Part shown: positions 9,253 to 17,497 of the stretch, piece by piece
How the letters are laid out: the number at the start of each line of letters is the position of its first letter
Numbering within the stretch: position 1 is the first letter of the stretch
Assembly: GCA_012519255.1 (NCBI GenBank)
Contig: JAAYQQ010000051.1
Coordinates: 1-35,770 of the forward strand
Reading direction: 5' to 3'
DNA length: 35,770 bases
DNA from: Methanobacteriota archaeon
GTDB lineage: Archaea > Thermoplasmatota > Thermoplasmata > Methanomassiliicoccales > Methanomassiliicoccaceae
Notes under the pieces: generated by a model
The model's input: only the letters and a program-made list of their open reading frames with translations
The model's database searches: none
What the model was told of the DNA's origin: nothing
Program-made: the position numbers and the translations under genes

Positions 9253-9726
9253 TTACATGCATTCTAGGGATGTTGACATCTGGTCGATGACTTCCACCCT
9301 TACATGGACGCCTTCGCTGTGCACCACTTTTACTCGGTACCCCACGGGGATGATCTTGTCGGCAGTGGCGCTCCAGACATCGCTCTCGATCTTAACCTTG
9401 CCTTTCAAGCTGTTCGGACAGACTTCTCTTACCACCATACCCTCCCGTCCAATAAGGGATGAGGCCACCGTGGTGGTGGGGGGCTCAGGTGGAGATAGCT
9501 TCTGATACATCTTGACAGTGAGCAGAGTCGTAGGCACGAGAATGATGATGGCAATGATCGGAGACCATATGCTAAGCAGTAACTCAGGAGCGAGCATGCC
9601 AATGACTCCCAAGACTATCAGCACCGTTGCCGGTACGATTATGAAAGAGCCAGGCGTCGATGCCTCGATTAGGAGCATGATCACTCCGATGATAATTAAT
9701 ATGAGCCCAAGTTCCGCTCCGGTCAT
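9253..9726 (-). CDS. NfeD-family membrane protein (short form with C-terminal OB domain)
   Basis: TM segments then 'SSLIGREGMVVREVCPNSLKGKVKIESDVWSATADKIIPVGYRVKVVHSEGVHVRVE'. The ORF track starts at 9780, but a TATA-like element at 9748-9759 lies inside that extension, so the ATG at 9726 (MTGAELGLI) is the likelier start. Confidence 0.88.
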   Translation of the reverse strand: MTGAELGLILIIIGVIMLLIEASTPGSFIIVPATVLIVLGVIGMLAPELLLSIWSPIIAIIILVPTTLLTVKMYQKLSPPEPPTTTVASSLIGREGMVVREVCPNSLKGKVKIESDVWSATADKIIPVGYRVKVVHSEGVHVRVEVIDQMSTSLECM

Positions 9727-9747
9727 ATATAGTAGAGGCCCGAGGGA

Positions 9748-9759
9748 GTTTAAAAATAT
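9748..9759 (-). promoter_or_regulatory. TATA-like element for the nfeD-slipin pair
   Basis: minus strand ATATTTTTAAAC about 25 nt before ATG 9726; identical 12-mer at 13866-13877. Confidence 0.45.
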
Positions 9760-9832
9760 ATGCCAGTTAAAAAAGTCCATTAAGGCAAAATATGTCTAAA
9801 CTCCGCCGATGGGGGATATTTTGGAGATCGCT

Positions 9833-10426
9833 TCACACTGCCAGATGCAGTCCGGAGGGACTGGAAATAAAGGGCAGATAGATAACTTTGGCTTCCTGAA
9901 CCTCTAGATCATAATCCAGGTACTGTAGCGTCCCCGGCTTTTCTGCCTCCAATGTCACTGCTATGAAGTCAGCAAGTTCGATGGCTTCCTCTCGTCCAGT
10001 GGTCGCGGGCATCCGCTGGACGTCGGCAAAGTCATCTCTCACGCTATAGCGAGGATTGTTGACAGTGAGGTTTACAGACCAATAGCGGAAGACCGCAATG
10101 TCTAGATCGGAAGCGGGTACAAAGATGCGGAGCTGCCCACCATCATCGCCGCCCTTGAGGGCATTGGAAAGCTTGTGAAGATATCCTCCCTCCACGCTAC
10201 GCGATTTAATCTGAAAATCACATTGTAGTCGCCAGAAGGGGATATAGTGGCAGTCATCCAGCGGAGTGCCAGGCCTAAAGTTGGCAATCTCATATGGTAT
10301 CCTCTCCACGCCATGAATACCGCGGACATGGATCGTCCCGCAGCTTGAGCAGTAGAAGAAGTCATCCTTCTGCCTCATGTAGATAGGCAGATCGCACTGT
10401 GGGCACTTGACCTGTGTAACCTTCAC
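9833..10426 (-). CDS. TFIIB-type zinc-ribbon protein without an obvious TM segment (third paralogue)
   Basis: CPQCDLPIYMRQKDDFFYCSSC; 'YIPFWRLQCDF'; GTG start overlapping the previous stop (GTGA). Confidence 0.85.
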   Translation of the reverse strand: MKVTQVKCPQCDLPIYMRQKDDFFYCSSCGTIHVRGIHGVERIPYEIANFRPGTPLDDCHYIPFWRLQCDFQIKSRSVEGGYLHKLSNALKGGDDGGQLRIFVPASDLDIAVFRYWSVNLTVNNPRYSVRDDFADVQRMPATTGREEAIELADFIAVTLEAEKPGTLQYLDYDLEVQEAKVIYLPFISSPSGLHLAV

Positions 10427-11424
10427 CTGTACGCCTCCTGGATAAGCTTACCGACATCCTGCATGTCCCTGATTCCGGGCATCTTCTTCTTGTCGGGAAA
10501 ATCTCCCTGCACTATCTCTGATCCGTGACGGAAGAACCAGTAGGTTGCGCCGAGAGCAAGTATGCCAAAGATTATGCCAGCGATTCCAAGCTCAGTGCCA
10601 AACTCGGCCAATGCAATTATGCCTCCAGCGGCGGCGATGCCCCCCACGGAGGTGCCGGCGGTGACGGCGAGGCTCTGGAACAATGGGTCCCCAGGCGCAC
10701 GCCCGCTGAGTACCTGACCCGTGACTCCGTCTACGGTGCATATGTACATACGCTGTTGGTAATCATAACGGATGACCCATACGGGGTAGTATATCATACT
10801 CATCTTGCGCACAAGCACGTGCAGGCGCTCGAATGTGATGTTGGGGATGTTGGTGCTGGCTCGCCCTCTAGCCATGGAATCAAAACGAGCATGCTCAACG
10901 GCGTCGTCGCGGCTGGTGGTCGATTCGAATGTAGGGATCATATCGAGATCCTCAAAGGAGGCTTTACCGTCGAAGTTGTTCATCGATCGTAATCCCAGAT
11001 CTCCGGGATCACAGGCGATCTCCGAGAAAGTAACATCTTGAAGAACCATTTCTTCCTTGTATTCTCTCTCCGTCCGGGTGTGCCCCTTGGAGTCGGTATA
11101 TGTCCGCTCTTCGTAACCGCAGACCCATCCCGCTACACGAGTCCCTATGCTCCAGAAAGGGAGATAGATGGGATAGATCTCGGTGATCGTACCAACGTGC
11201 CTGAGATCCCTTGCCTTGAAGCCCTTCTTCCACCATTCCTTCACGGCATTGGTGGCAACATCTCGAGTGATATTATTCTTGAAAGCAATGGTAGAGACTC
11301 CCTGATCTCCCTCCACATAAAGCGTGGAGCCGCAATACCTGCAGTTGATCGAGCGGTCCCCATCCATTACCGTTATGGCGCCACCGCAGGTTGGACAGTT
11401 CAACCCAACCGATAAATTGCTCAT
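10423..11424 (-). CDS. TFIIB-type zinc-ribbon membrane protein (second paralogue)
   Basis: CPTCGGAITVMDGDRSINCRYCGSTLYVE; 'PIYLPFWSIGTRVAGWVCGYEERTYTD'; 'IYYPVWVIRYDY'; C-terminal TM hairpin. ATG at 11424 directly follows the upstream TAG. Confidence 0.87.
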   Translation of the reverse strand: MSNLSVGLNCPTCGGAITVMDGDRSINCRYCGSTLYVEGDQGVSTIAFKNNITRDVATNAVKEWWKKGFKARDLRHVGTITEIYPIYLPFWSIGTRVAGWVCGYEERTYTDSKGHTRTEREYKEEMVLQDVTFSEIACDPGDLGLRSMNNFDGKASFEDLDMIPTFESTTSRDDAVEHARFDSMARGRASTNIPNITFERLHVLVRKMSMIYYPVWVIRYDYQQRMYICTVDGVTGQVLSGRAPGDPLFQSLAVTAGTSVGGIAAAGGIIALAEFGTELGIAGIIFGILALGATYWFFRHGSEIVQGDFPDKKKMPGIRDMQDVGKLIQEAYR

Positions 11425-11425
11425 C

Positions 11426-12169
11426 CTAAAGCCTCCTGGCCACAAATAGTGAGGACGCCAACACGGCCACCACCGTTATGCCCATGAGCACGAGCGCAAG
11501 AAAGAGGTTCATCGTCGCCACCAGTCCTTCTGCCACGAAGGCAAGGAAACCGAGGATGGCCACGGCGAGGTAGGCCGTCGAGCCGCGGGCGGGGAAGATA
11601 GAAGCGAAGACCTCGGAAGAGGAGGCATCCACGACCACCTGATAATCCTTTCCACCAAAAGTATAATCTATCGTCCAGATCGGGAAGAACACCAGGCTTT
11701 GTTCCTTTGCGGTTCCGGGAAGGGAGCTGAGGTAATGGGTCATGTCGATGTCGGGCTTGACCATCTCTGCACCATTGGTGTCAAAGGTAGCGTCGAATAT
11801 CTTGAGATCGCCTCCCGGTACCTTGAGTTGATGGAGTCCCGGAAGTATCGTCGAGCCCGCCGGTTCAATGATCACCTCTTCCTTGCCGTCTACATCCCGT
11901 CGAAATAGATATACTGGAAAATATCGCTTCTTTACCTTGCCGATCTGGGCAAGGCGGTCGAGATCCTTGGCCTTTGTGGATCCACCGGCCCATCGCTTGA
12001 ACGTCCCTATAGCGTCGCCTTCTGACAACTTGAATGGGATGGCATAATAGAAACCCGCCCCCGAGCGGTCGATGTAGATCTGAGAGTCACAATAACTACA
12101 CTTGACGAATCGAGTGCCAGCATCGAACTCTACCGGTGCGGCGCACTTGGGACATCTGATCTGAGCCAT
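11426..12169 (-). CDS. TFIIB-type zinc-ribbon membrane protein (first paralogue)
   Basis: CPKCAAPVEFDAGTRFVKCSYCDSQIYID; 'KRYFPVYLFRRDV'; 'LVFFPIWTIDYTFGGKDYQV'; two C-terminal TM segments. Confidence 0.87.
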   Translation of the reverse strand: MAQIRCPKCAAPVEFDAGTRFVKCSYCDSQIYIDRSGAGFYYAIPFKLSEGDAIGTFKRWAGGSTKAKDLDRLAQIGKVKKRYFPVYLFRRDVDGKEEVIIEPAGSTILPGLHQLKVPGGDLKIFDATFDTNGAEMVKPDIDMTHYLSSLPGTAKEQSLVFFPIWTIDYTFGGKDYQVVVDASSSEVFASIFPARGSTAYLAVAILGFLAFVAEGLVATMNLFLALVLMGITVVAVLASSLFVARRL

Positions 12170-12178
12170 GTGAGAGCC

Positions 12179-13300
12179 TCACTGAATGGGTTCCCCACAT
12201 TGGGGGCAGAACTTGCTAGATACGGGGACTTCTGCACCGCATTTGGAGCACTTTCTGTCTCCCAGGGGATTACCGCAGTCGGGACAGAATTTGGCGCCAC
12301 CTGGCACATTATTCCCACATTTGGAGCATTTCTTGTCGGGCTCGAACCTGGTGCCGCACTCTGAGCAGAACTTATTGGTGGGAGGGTTGACAGTGCCACA
12401 TTTGGGACACTTTGCAGAGGGGCCGAATGGCATGGCTCCCCCGCCAGCAGCCTGTTGTGACTGTCCCGCTGGGCGCATCTGATCGACCATGGTCCACCCC
12501 ATCCCTATGCCCGCACCGACCCCCACGCCGGCTCCGGCAGCCCCATTTGCAGGGTTACTGGCAGCCTCGCGCATGGCCTGCCCGGTCTGGTAACCCATGT
12601 AGCTGGTGCCCAGTACCTGCATGGAAGCGCGAGTGTCCACCGCCTTCTGGACCTCGTCAGGAAGAGAAATGTATAATCCAGAAATCTTGTCGATTCCTAC
12701 GCCATATAGATCGAAATGATCTCCACTCTTGGATAGAATGCCTTGTTCTATATTCATGAGGCTAGAAGCGAGATCAGCGACTCCCATACCCTGATCCTTC
12801 ATCTCACCAATGACGTTGTAGATCAGTACGATCATCTGTTCCTTGATACGCTCTTCTACCTCGGCGGAAGATGCATAGTTAAAGGTTCCGATGAACTGGT
12901 TAACAAAATTAGCGGGGGATGAGACCCTATAGCGGAACTCTCCGAATACACGCAGGTTCACCACGCCGAACTCCTTGTCTCGGAACTGATAGGGTTGCTT
13001 GGAGCCGAACTTCCCATCCAGGACACGCTTCTGTAAGTATATGACCTCAGCCTGCTGCCGCACCCCCGAAAGGAACTTGACTATGGGGGCGACGATTGGA
13101 TCATTGAGTGAGGTGAGTGCGTAACGATCGGGCCGGTCAAAGTAAGCTAGAACCTTTCCGTCACGATAGAAGACTGCGATCTCGTCCTCACGAACCACTA
13201 TGTTATCGTTGAGCTTGATGTTACGAGGGATGCGCCACATTATGTTGCCGCGCTTGTCCGCATCCTCCCACTTGAAAGTCTCCGCACCAATAATTGACAT
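12179..13300 (-). CDS. SPFH-domain protein with triple C-terminal zinc ribbons (YdjI/COG4260-like)
   Basis: 'MSIIGAETFKWEDADKRGNIMWRIPRNIKLNDNIVVREDEIAVFYRDGKVLAYFDRPDRYALTSLNDPIV'; Gly/Ala-rich linker; CPKC..CSEC, CSKC..CPDC, CSKC..CPQC. Confidence 0.92.
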   Translation of the reverse strand: MSIIGAETFKWEDADKRGNIMWRIPRNIKLNDNIVVREDEIAVFYRDGKVLAYFDRPDRYALTSLNDPIVAPIVKFLSGVRQQAEVIYLQKRVLDGKFGSKQPYQFRDKEFGVVNLRVFGEFRYRVSSPANFVNQFIGTFNYASSAEVEERIKEQMIVLIYNVIGEMKDQGMGVADLASSLMNIEQGILSKSGDHFDLYGVGIDKISGLYISLPDEVQKAVDTRASMQVLGTSYMGYQTGQAMREAASNPANGAAGAGVGVGAGIGMGWTMVDQMRPAGQSQQAAGGGAMPFGPSAKCPKCGTVNPPTNKFCSECGTRFEPDKKCSKCGNNVPGGAKFCPDCGNPLGDRKCSKCGAEVPVSSKFCPQCGEPIQ

Positions 13301-13302
13301 TC

Positions 13303-13833
13303 TTACACCTCTGTCCCAGTGATGAGCTTGAGACGCCTCTCAAACTGCATCTCGAAATTGTTGATAAGCGTTCTCATCTGAAGGATGTCATTCTGGGCCT
13401 GAGCACCTTCTCTGGAGATCAGCGAGCTCCTGATATTGTCAACGCTGGAGTGCATATCATTGAGCATATCAAGCATGTTGGCGTCGTGATCATAAAGGCG
13501 ATAGATCTCATCCTCCTTGACCTCAATATCGGCGACGAAACCCGAGTAGCCAGTCTCGGCGTGAAGCACCTTGCCCTCTACCTTCTTCAACTGGGCAATG
13601 ACTCCGCCCATAAGCTCAAGCTCCCTGGAATTCCATCCTCCCGCCACGAGAGAACGAGAATCCTCTAACGCCTTGCGGACCTTACCAAGCTCCTGAGCGA
13701 TTTGGGAACGGAGCATGCGGTCGGCATCGCGGAGATCCTCCCTCTTCCTGTAGCCTCTGAAGCCGGGGACAAAATTTTGGATCCTCTTCAGGACGCCCTG
13801 GTCCTCTTGAACCCTCTGGCGGATGTCTGGCAT
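13303..13833 (-). CDS. Helical/coiled-coil protein of unknown function, first gene of the SPFH/zinc-ribbon operon
   Basis: 176 aa, 'NFVPGFRGYRKREDLRDADRMLRSQIAQEL...', predicted largely helical by eye; 2 nt from the SPFH gene. Confidence 0.85.
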   Translation of the reverse strand: MPDIRQRVQEDQGVLKRIQNFVPGFRGYRKREDLRDADRMLRSQIAQELGKVRKALEDSRSLVAGGWNSRELELMGGVIAQLKKVEGKVLHAETGYSGFVADIEVKEDEIYRLYDHDANMLDMLNDMHSSVDNIRSSLISREGAQAQNDILQMRTLINNFEMQFERRLKLITGTEV

Positions 13834-13865
13834 TTGGAATCCTCAACCTCATATCGATGTCTTAG

Positions 13866-13877
13866 GTTTAAAAATAT
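13866..13877 (-). promoter_or_regulatory. TATA-like element for the SPFH/zinc-ribbon operon
   Basis: minus strand ATATTTTTAAAC 33-44 nt before ATG 13833. Confidence 0.45.
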
Positions 13878-14094
13878 CGAGGTGCATGACGTCAATATTG
13901 TTTTACGCACCACTGCTCATCCTTAGAATGAAGTTATACTGTTTGGCACGTCCAGCATATATTAGAGATGTTGGGCGTTCTGAGCTCCCTCAATAATATA
14001 TTGCAGGGACCTTCCCAACCCATTACGCAGAGGAACTCGGCGATATGTTATTTGAACATGTGATTCACTTAATCTAAACAATCGGTTGGTCATC

Positions 14095-15165
14095 ATGCAT
14101 CCCATACGGACTAGATTCTTTTCCACGGGGGAGCAAAAAGAACTGGTGAAGATGTTTGAGGAAGTGATGGATTGGCCAGGGTTCGTTCACAATGGGACTG
14201 GTCTTGATTACTGGGAGTGGAAGTATCGCCGAAGATCATGTCCAGGCTTTGCAAGCTGCGCAGCCTGGTCCAATGGCCATCCAGTCTCCCATGCCTCCTG
14301 GATCAACAGTCAGATGCTCGTTAACGGCAGAGAGCTCCTGGCGGGACAGATTAGTGACCTATACACCCATCCAAACTTCCGGGGCCATGGACTGGCCGAT
14401 AGGGTCCTCGGTTGCCTGAACAAGCACAGCCTTGCCAATGACGTAGAAATGATGTTTGCTTTCCCCTCCTCGATCGGTTATGAGATCATGCGCAAGAGAG
14501 GGTATTTTGAGATTGGTTCACAGTTCGTCCAGTATCAGCTCATTACCAATCCATCCAAGTTCTTCGCCCAGACAAAGCTGGGCATGCTTAAGAGGATGGC
14601 ATATGAAGCCATGCTGGCAGTCCGATCCCCGTCCCTCCGTGGAACTGTCGAGGAGGTGGATTCCTTTCCTGAAGACGTGGGGGAGATGACCCGAGCGTTC
14701 GAGGCTCGCTTCGACCTGGTCGCTCGTCATTCTACCGAGTATCTCAACTGGAGATATGCAGATCCTGCCGGCGGAATGTTCAGAATACTTATCACTCGCC
14801 AGGAGGCGCGGACGACGGGCTTTGCAGTCCTGCGACCATACTCCATGGATGATGCCCACTACATGGACATCGTCGACATGATGTTCGATCTCAATGATCC
14901 CATGGTCGCTCAGGAACTCATTGCTGCGGCGATCTCAGCAGCCCAGGATGAGTGTGCAGACGGCATCCAGACATGGTTGCCAGGTGGCCATATTCTCGCA
15001 CCCATTCTTGGTCGTACAGGTTTCCTCATACGCGCCCCTCTGACCGGAGAACGCCAACTCCGGATGCTCTACCAGACCGCCGAAGGGGAGGATGAACTAC
15101 AGAAGACCTTGGATCGCCCTGATCTAAAGATCCATATAATGCTCGGAGACACTGATTGGGTCTAG
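14095..15165 (+). CDS. GNAT-family N-acetyltransferase
   Basis: 'GQISDLYTHPNFRGHGLADRVLGCLNKHS' acetyl-CoA-binding-like motif; 'FAFPSSIGYEIMRKRGYFEIG'. ATG at 14095 preferred over TTG 14086. Confidence 0.8.
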   Translation: MHPIRTRFFSTGEQKELVKMFEEVMDWPGFVHNGTGLDYWEWKYRRRSCPGFASCAAWSNGHPVSHASWINSQMLVNGRELLAGQISDLYTHPNFRGHGLADRVLGCLNKHSLANDVEMMFAFPSSIGYEIMRKRGYFEIGSQFVQYQLITNPSKFFAQTKLGMLKRMAYEAMLAVRSPSLRGTVEEVDSFPEDVGEMTRAFEARFDLVARHSTEYLNWRYADPAGGMFRILITRQEARTTGFAVLRPYSMDDAHYMDIVDMMFDLNDPMVAQELIAAAISAAQDECADGIQTWLPGGHILAPILGRTGFLIRAPLTGERQLRMLYQTAEGEDELQKTLDRPDLKIHIMLGDTDWV

Positions 15166-15422
15166 GGGCACCAATCTTCTCCCATTCTCTATCTGGACCT
15201 CAGCCATCCCGGGAGATCGGCAGAAGAGTCGTTGGAATGGCCACTAGACAATAAGACATCTTTCTCGGTGCAAATTATGCAGCATCCTTTCCAGAAAGGT
15301 CCATGTAACGACTGCAGAAGTAGGGGGCATCACTCGATATTGCACAAGGGGTTGAGCATACATCATCTATACTTAGTAGATAACGGAAAGATTTATTCAT
15401 CAAATCTTCCAACATAAAAACG

Positions 15423-16451
15423 ATGTCTTTCCGATGGCCCCCTATTCTTGTTATTCTCCTAATATTTCTCCTACCCGTTGCCGCTGCCCACGTACCCATA
15501 ATAGAAGGGGGCGGGGATGAACTGAATGATGCTACAGTAGTGGAAAAGCCTACCAAATCTTGGGCGATCTACACTCATTATGAAGCAGGCCAGGTCGATT
15601 ATTACCGATTGAATATGAAGCAGGGAGAGATCATCTTCCTGATGCTCATGGTCCCGGCAACAGAGGGAGAGAGGGGGTTTGCACCCGATCTCGCCCTTAT
15701 GGGTCCCGGATTGGAAGATAACGGCACCCTGCCTGAGCAGGTGCAGAGGGCAGACGGTGGAGCCATAGTCCGTAACGGAGAGATCCCGCCCGAGCCAACC
15801 TATGAGCCTTTCTCCCCCAGTGTCTTCTACGAGATTATAGAACTCTCCATCTCAGCGCCATCGGACGGGGACTATTATGTGGCGATATACAATGATAATG
15901 GCGGCGACTATAGCCTTGCAGTGGGAAAGGAAGAGTCCTTCACCATTACGGAATGGTTGACCATTCCTATTGCACTGTTGCGGGTGTATCAATGGGAAGG
16001 TCAGGAATGGTGGGCCATCGCTCTACCCGGCGTGATGGCATTCTTGATAGGCCTTATGGTGATGATCTCAGACTCACGTAAGAGACAGCAGCGGCCGGAC
16101 CTGCTTTGGCTCATTGTTGTTGCCTCCGGGCTCCTAATGATCTCTTCGGGAGTCGTGACAGGATATCAAATGATTAACAAACTCTTCCAGATAGGGGCGT
16201 TTGAGCCAGCTGCGTTACTAACCATGATCTTCGCCGCGATCCCAATATTACTGGGCGCGGCCGCGCTTAGGATGGCCCACCGATTCCCCAGGCAACCATC
16301 ATCTGGAGCCAATCTCAGGCGGCGGATGTTCCTGCTTGCCATAGGTCTGCTAGGTTTACTTACCTGGTCAGGATGGCTACTGGGTCCCGTCCTGGCCATC
16401 CTGGCGGCGGCACTTCCCCAGAGATGGCTCGATCACCCCATCCGTCGCTGA
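15423..16451 (+). CDS. Exported/membrane protein: signal peptide, extracytoplasmic domain, multiple C-terminal TM segments
   Basis: N-terminal hydrophobic signal (ILVILLIFLLPVAAAHVP); beta-rich domain; at least four C-terminal hydrophobic helices. Confidence 0.75.
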   Translation: MSFRWPPILVILLIFLLPVAAAHVPIIEGGGDELNDATVVEKPTKSWAIYTHYEAGQVDYYRLNMKQGEIIFLMLMVPATEGERGFAPDLALMGPGLEDNGTLPEQVQRADGGAIVRNGEIPPEPTYEPFSPSVFYEIIELSISAPSDGDYYVAIYNDNGGDYSLAVGKEESFTITEWLTIPIALLRVYQWEGQEWWAIALPGVMAFLIGLMVMISDSRKRQQRPDLLWLIVVASGLLMISSGVVTGYQMINKLFQIGAFEPAALLTMIFAAIPILLGAAALRMAHRFPRQPSSGANLRRRMFLLAIGLLGLLTWSGWLLGPVLAILAAALPQRWLDHPIRR

Positions 16452-16555
16452 AAGGCAGCACCCAACGAGCAGGGCGTGATGCCCATGCACAGTCTTTCAT
16501 GACAATATGGCCTCATTCGCGTGAGTGTTAAATAGATGCCAGATGTTCAAACGAG

Positions 16556-17497
16556 ATGATGAGCCCGGTTTCTGCGGTCCGCCAGTTATCCCACTATGCT
16601 GGGTGGTATATACGGTCGATCTTTGGCAAGAAGGATCCTCTTGTAAATACCATGGTCATACATTATGGCTGTAATCTTCGCTGCACCCATTGTGCCGTCA
16701 CCGCCAACGAAGATGAGGGCAGACTCTCTGGGCCCCGCTCCATGACCTGGGAACTGGCCACCAAGGAGATGCGGTCAGAATATAACAAGGGCAGCCGCAT
16801 CGTATTCTTCGAAGGGGGCGAACCAACCATCTGGAAGGATGGAGATAGACGCTTTATCGACCTTATCGATGAGGCCCATCGCATGGGCTATTACGTCGTT
16901 GGATATACGACAAATGGCACTGGCACCATTTATGAGCAGAGTGATGTTATTTCCGTATCCCTCGATGGGCCAAGGGAAGTTCATGACCGGCTGCGAGCTC
17001 CCGGCGTGTACGATATGCTAATGGAGAACTTGGCAAAGACCACACATCAAAACATCTTCGCCAACATGACCGTCAGCAAGCTGAATCAGGACGTTATCAG
17101 AGAGACGGCGGAGATAGTGAGGAACAGCCCCCAGATTCGTGGACTTATGATTAACTTTCTGACACCGCCGCCCTCCAAATTTACCCTGACCTATGATGAG
17201 AAAGAGGCGGTTGTAAAGGAGGCGCTTGGGCTAAAGAAGGAAGGATTCCCTATCGTCAACTCCAAGCGCGCCCTGAAGGAGTTGCTCATCACTGATTACA
17301 CCGATAAATGTCCCTACTGGGTATCCAGCTTCATGCTGCCCGATGGCACCAAACACTATGGTTGCCCCATGCGTGCAGTTGAGGCATGCCGGGACTGCGG
17401 TTTCGACGCCGTGAGGGAGTATCGCCTCATCACCGCAGGGAATGTTGACACGATATTCAGCATGTCACGGTTCGCAATATCAAAGCCACCAAAGTGA
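16556..17497 (+). CDS. Radical SAM protein with C-terminal Cys-rich segment
   Basis: YGCNLRCTHC (CxxxCxxC), 'FFEGGEPTIWKDGD', 'TTNGTG', 'VSLDGPREVHDRLR'; C-terminal CPYW...CPMRAVEACRDC. Confidence 0.9.
   Translation: MMSPVSAVRQLSHYAGWYIRSIFGKKDPLVNTMVIHYGCNLRCTHCAVTANEDEGRLSGPRSMTWELATKEMRSEYNKGSRIVFFEGGEPTIWKDGDRRFIDLIDEAHRMGYYVVGYTTNGTGTIYEQSDVISVSLDGPREVHDRLRAPGVYDMLMENLAKTTHQNIFANMTVSKLNQDVIRETAEIVRNSPQIRGLMINFLTPPPSKFTLTYDEKEAVVKEALGLKKEGFPIVNSKRALKELLITDYTDKCPYWVSSFMLPDGTKHYGCPMRAVEACRDCGFDAVREYRLITAGNVDTIFSMSRFAISKPPK

Noticed and set aside
9727-9780. Upstream start of the NfeD gene at 9780
   Set aside because: The TATA-like element lies within this extension and an ATG at 9726 is well placed for a short or absent leader
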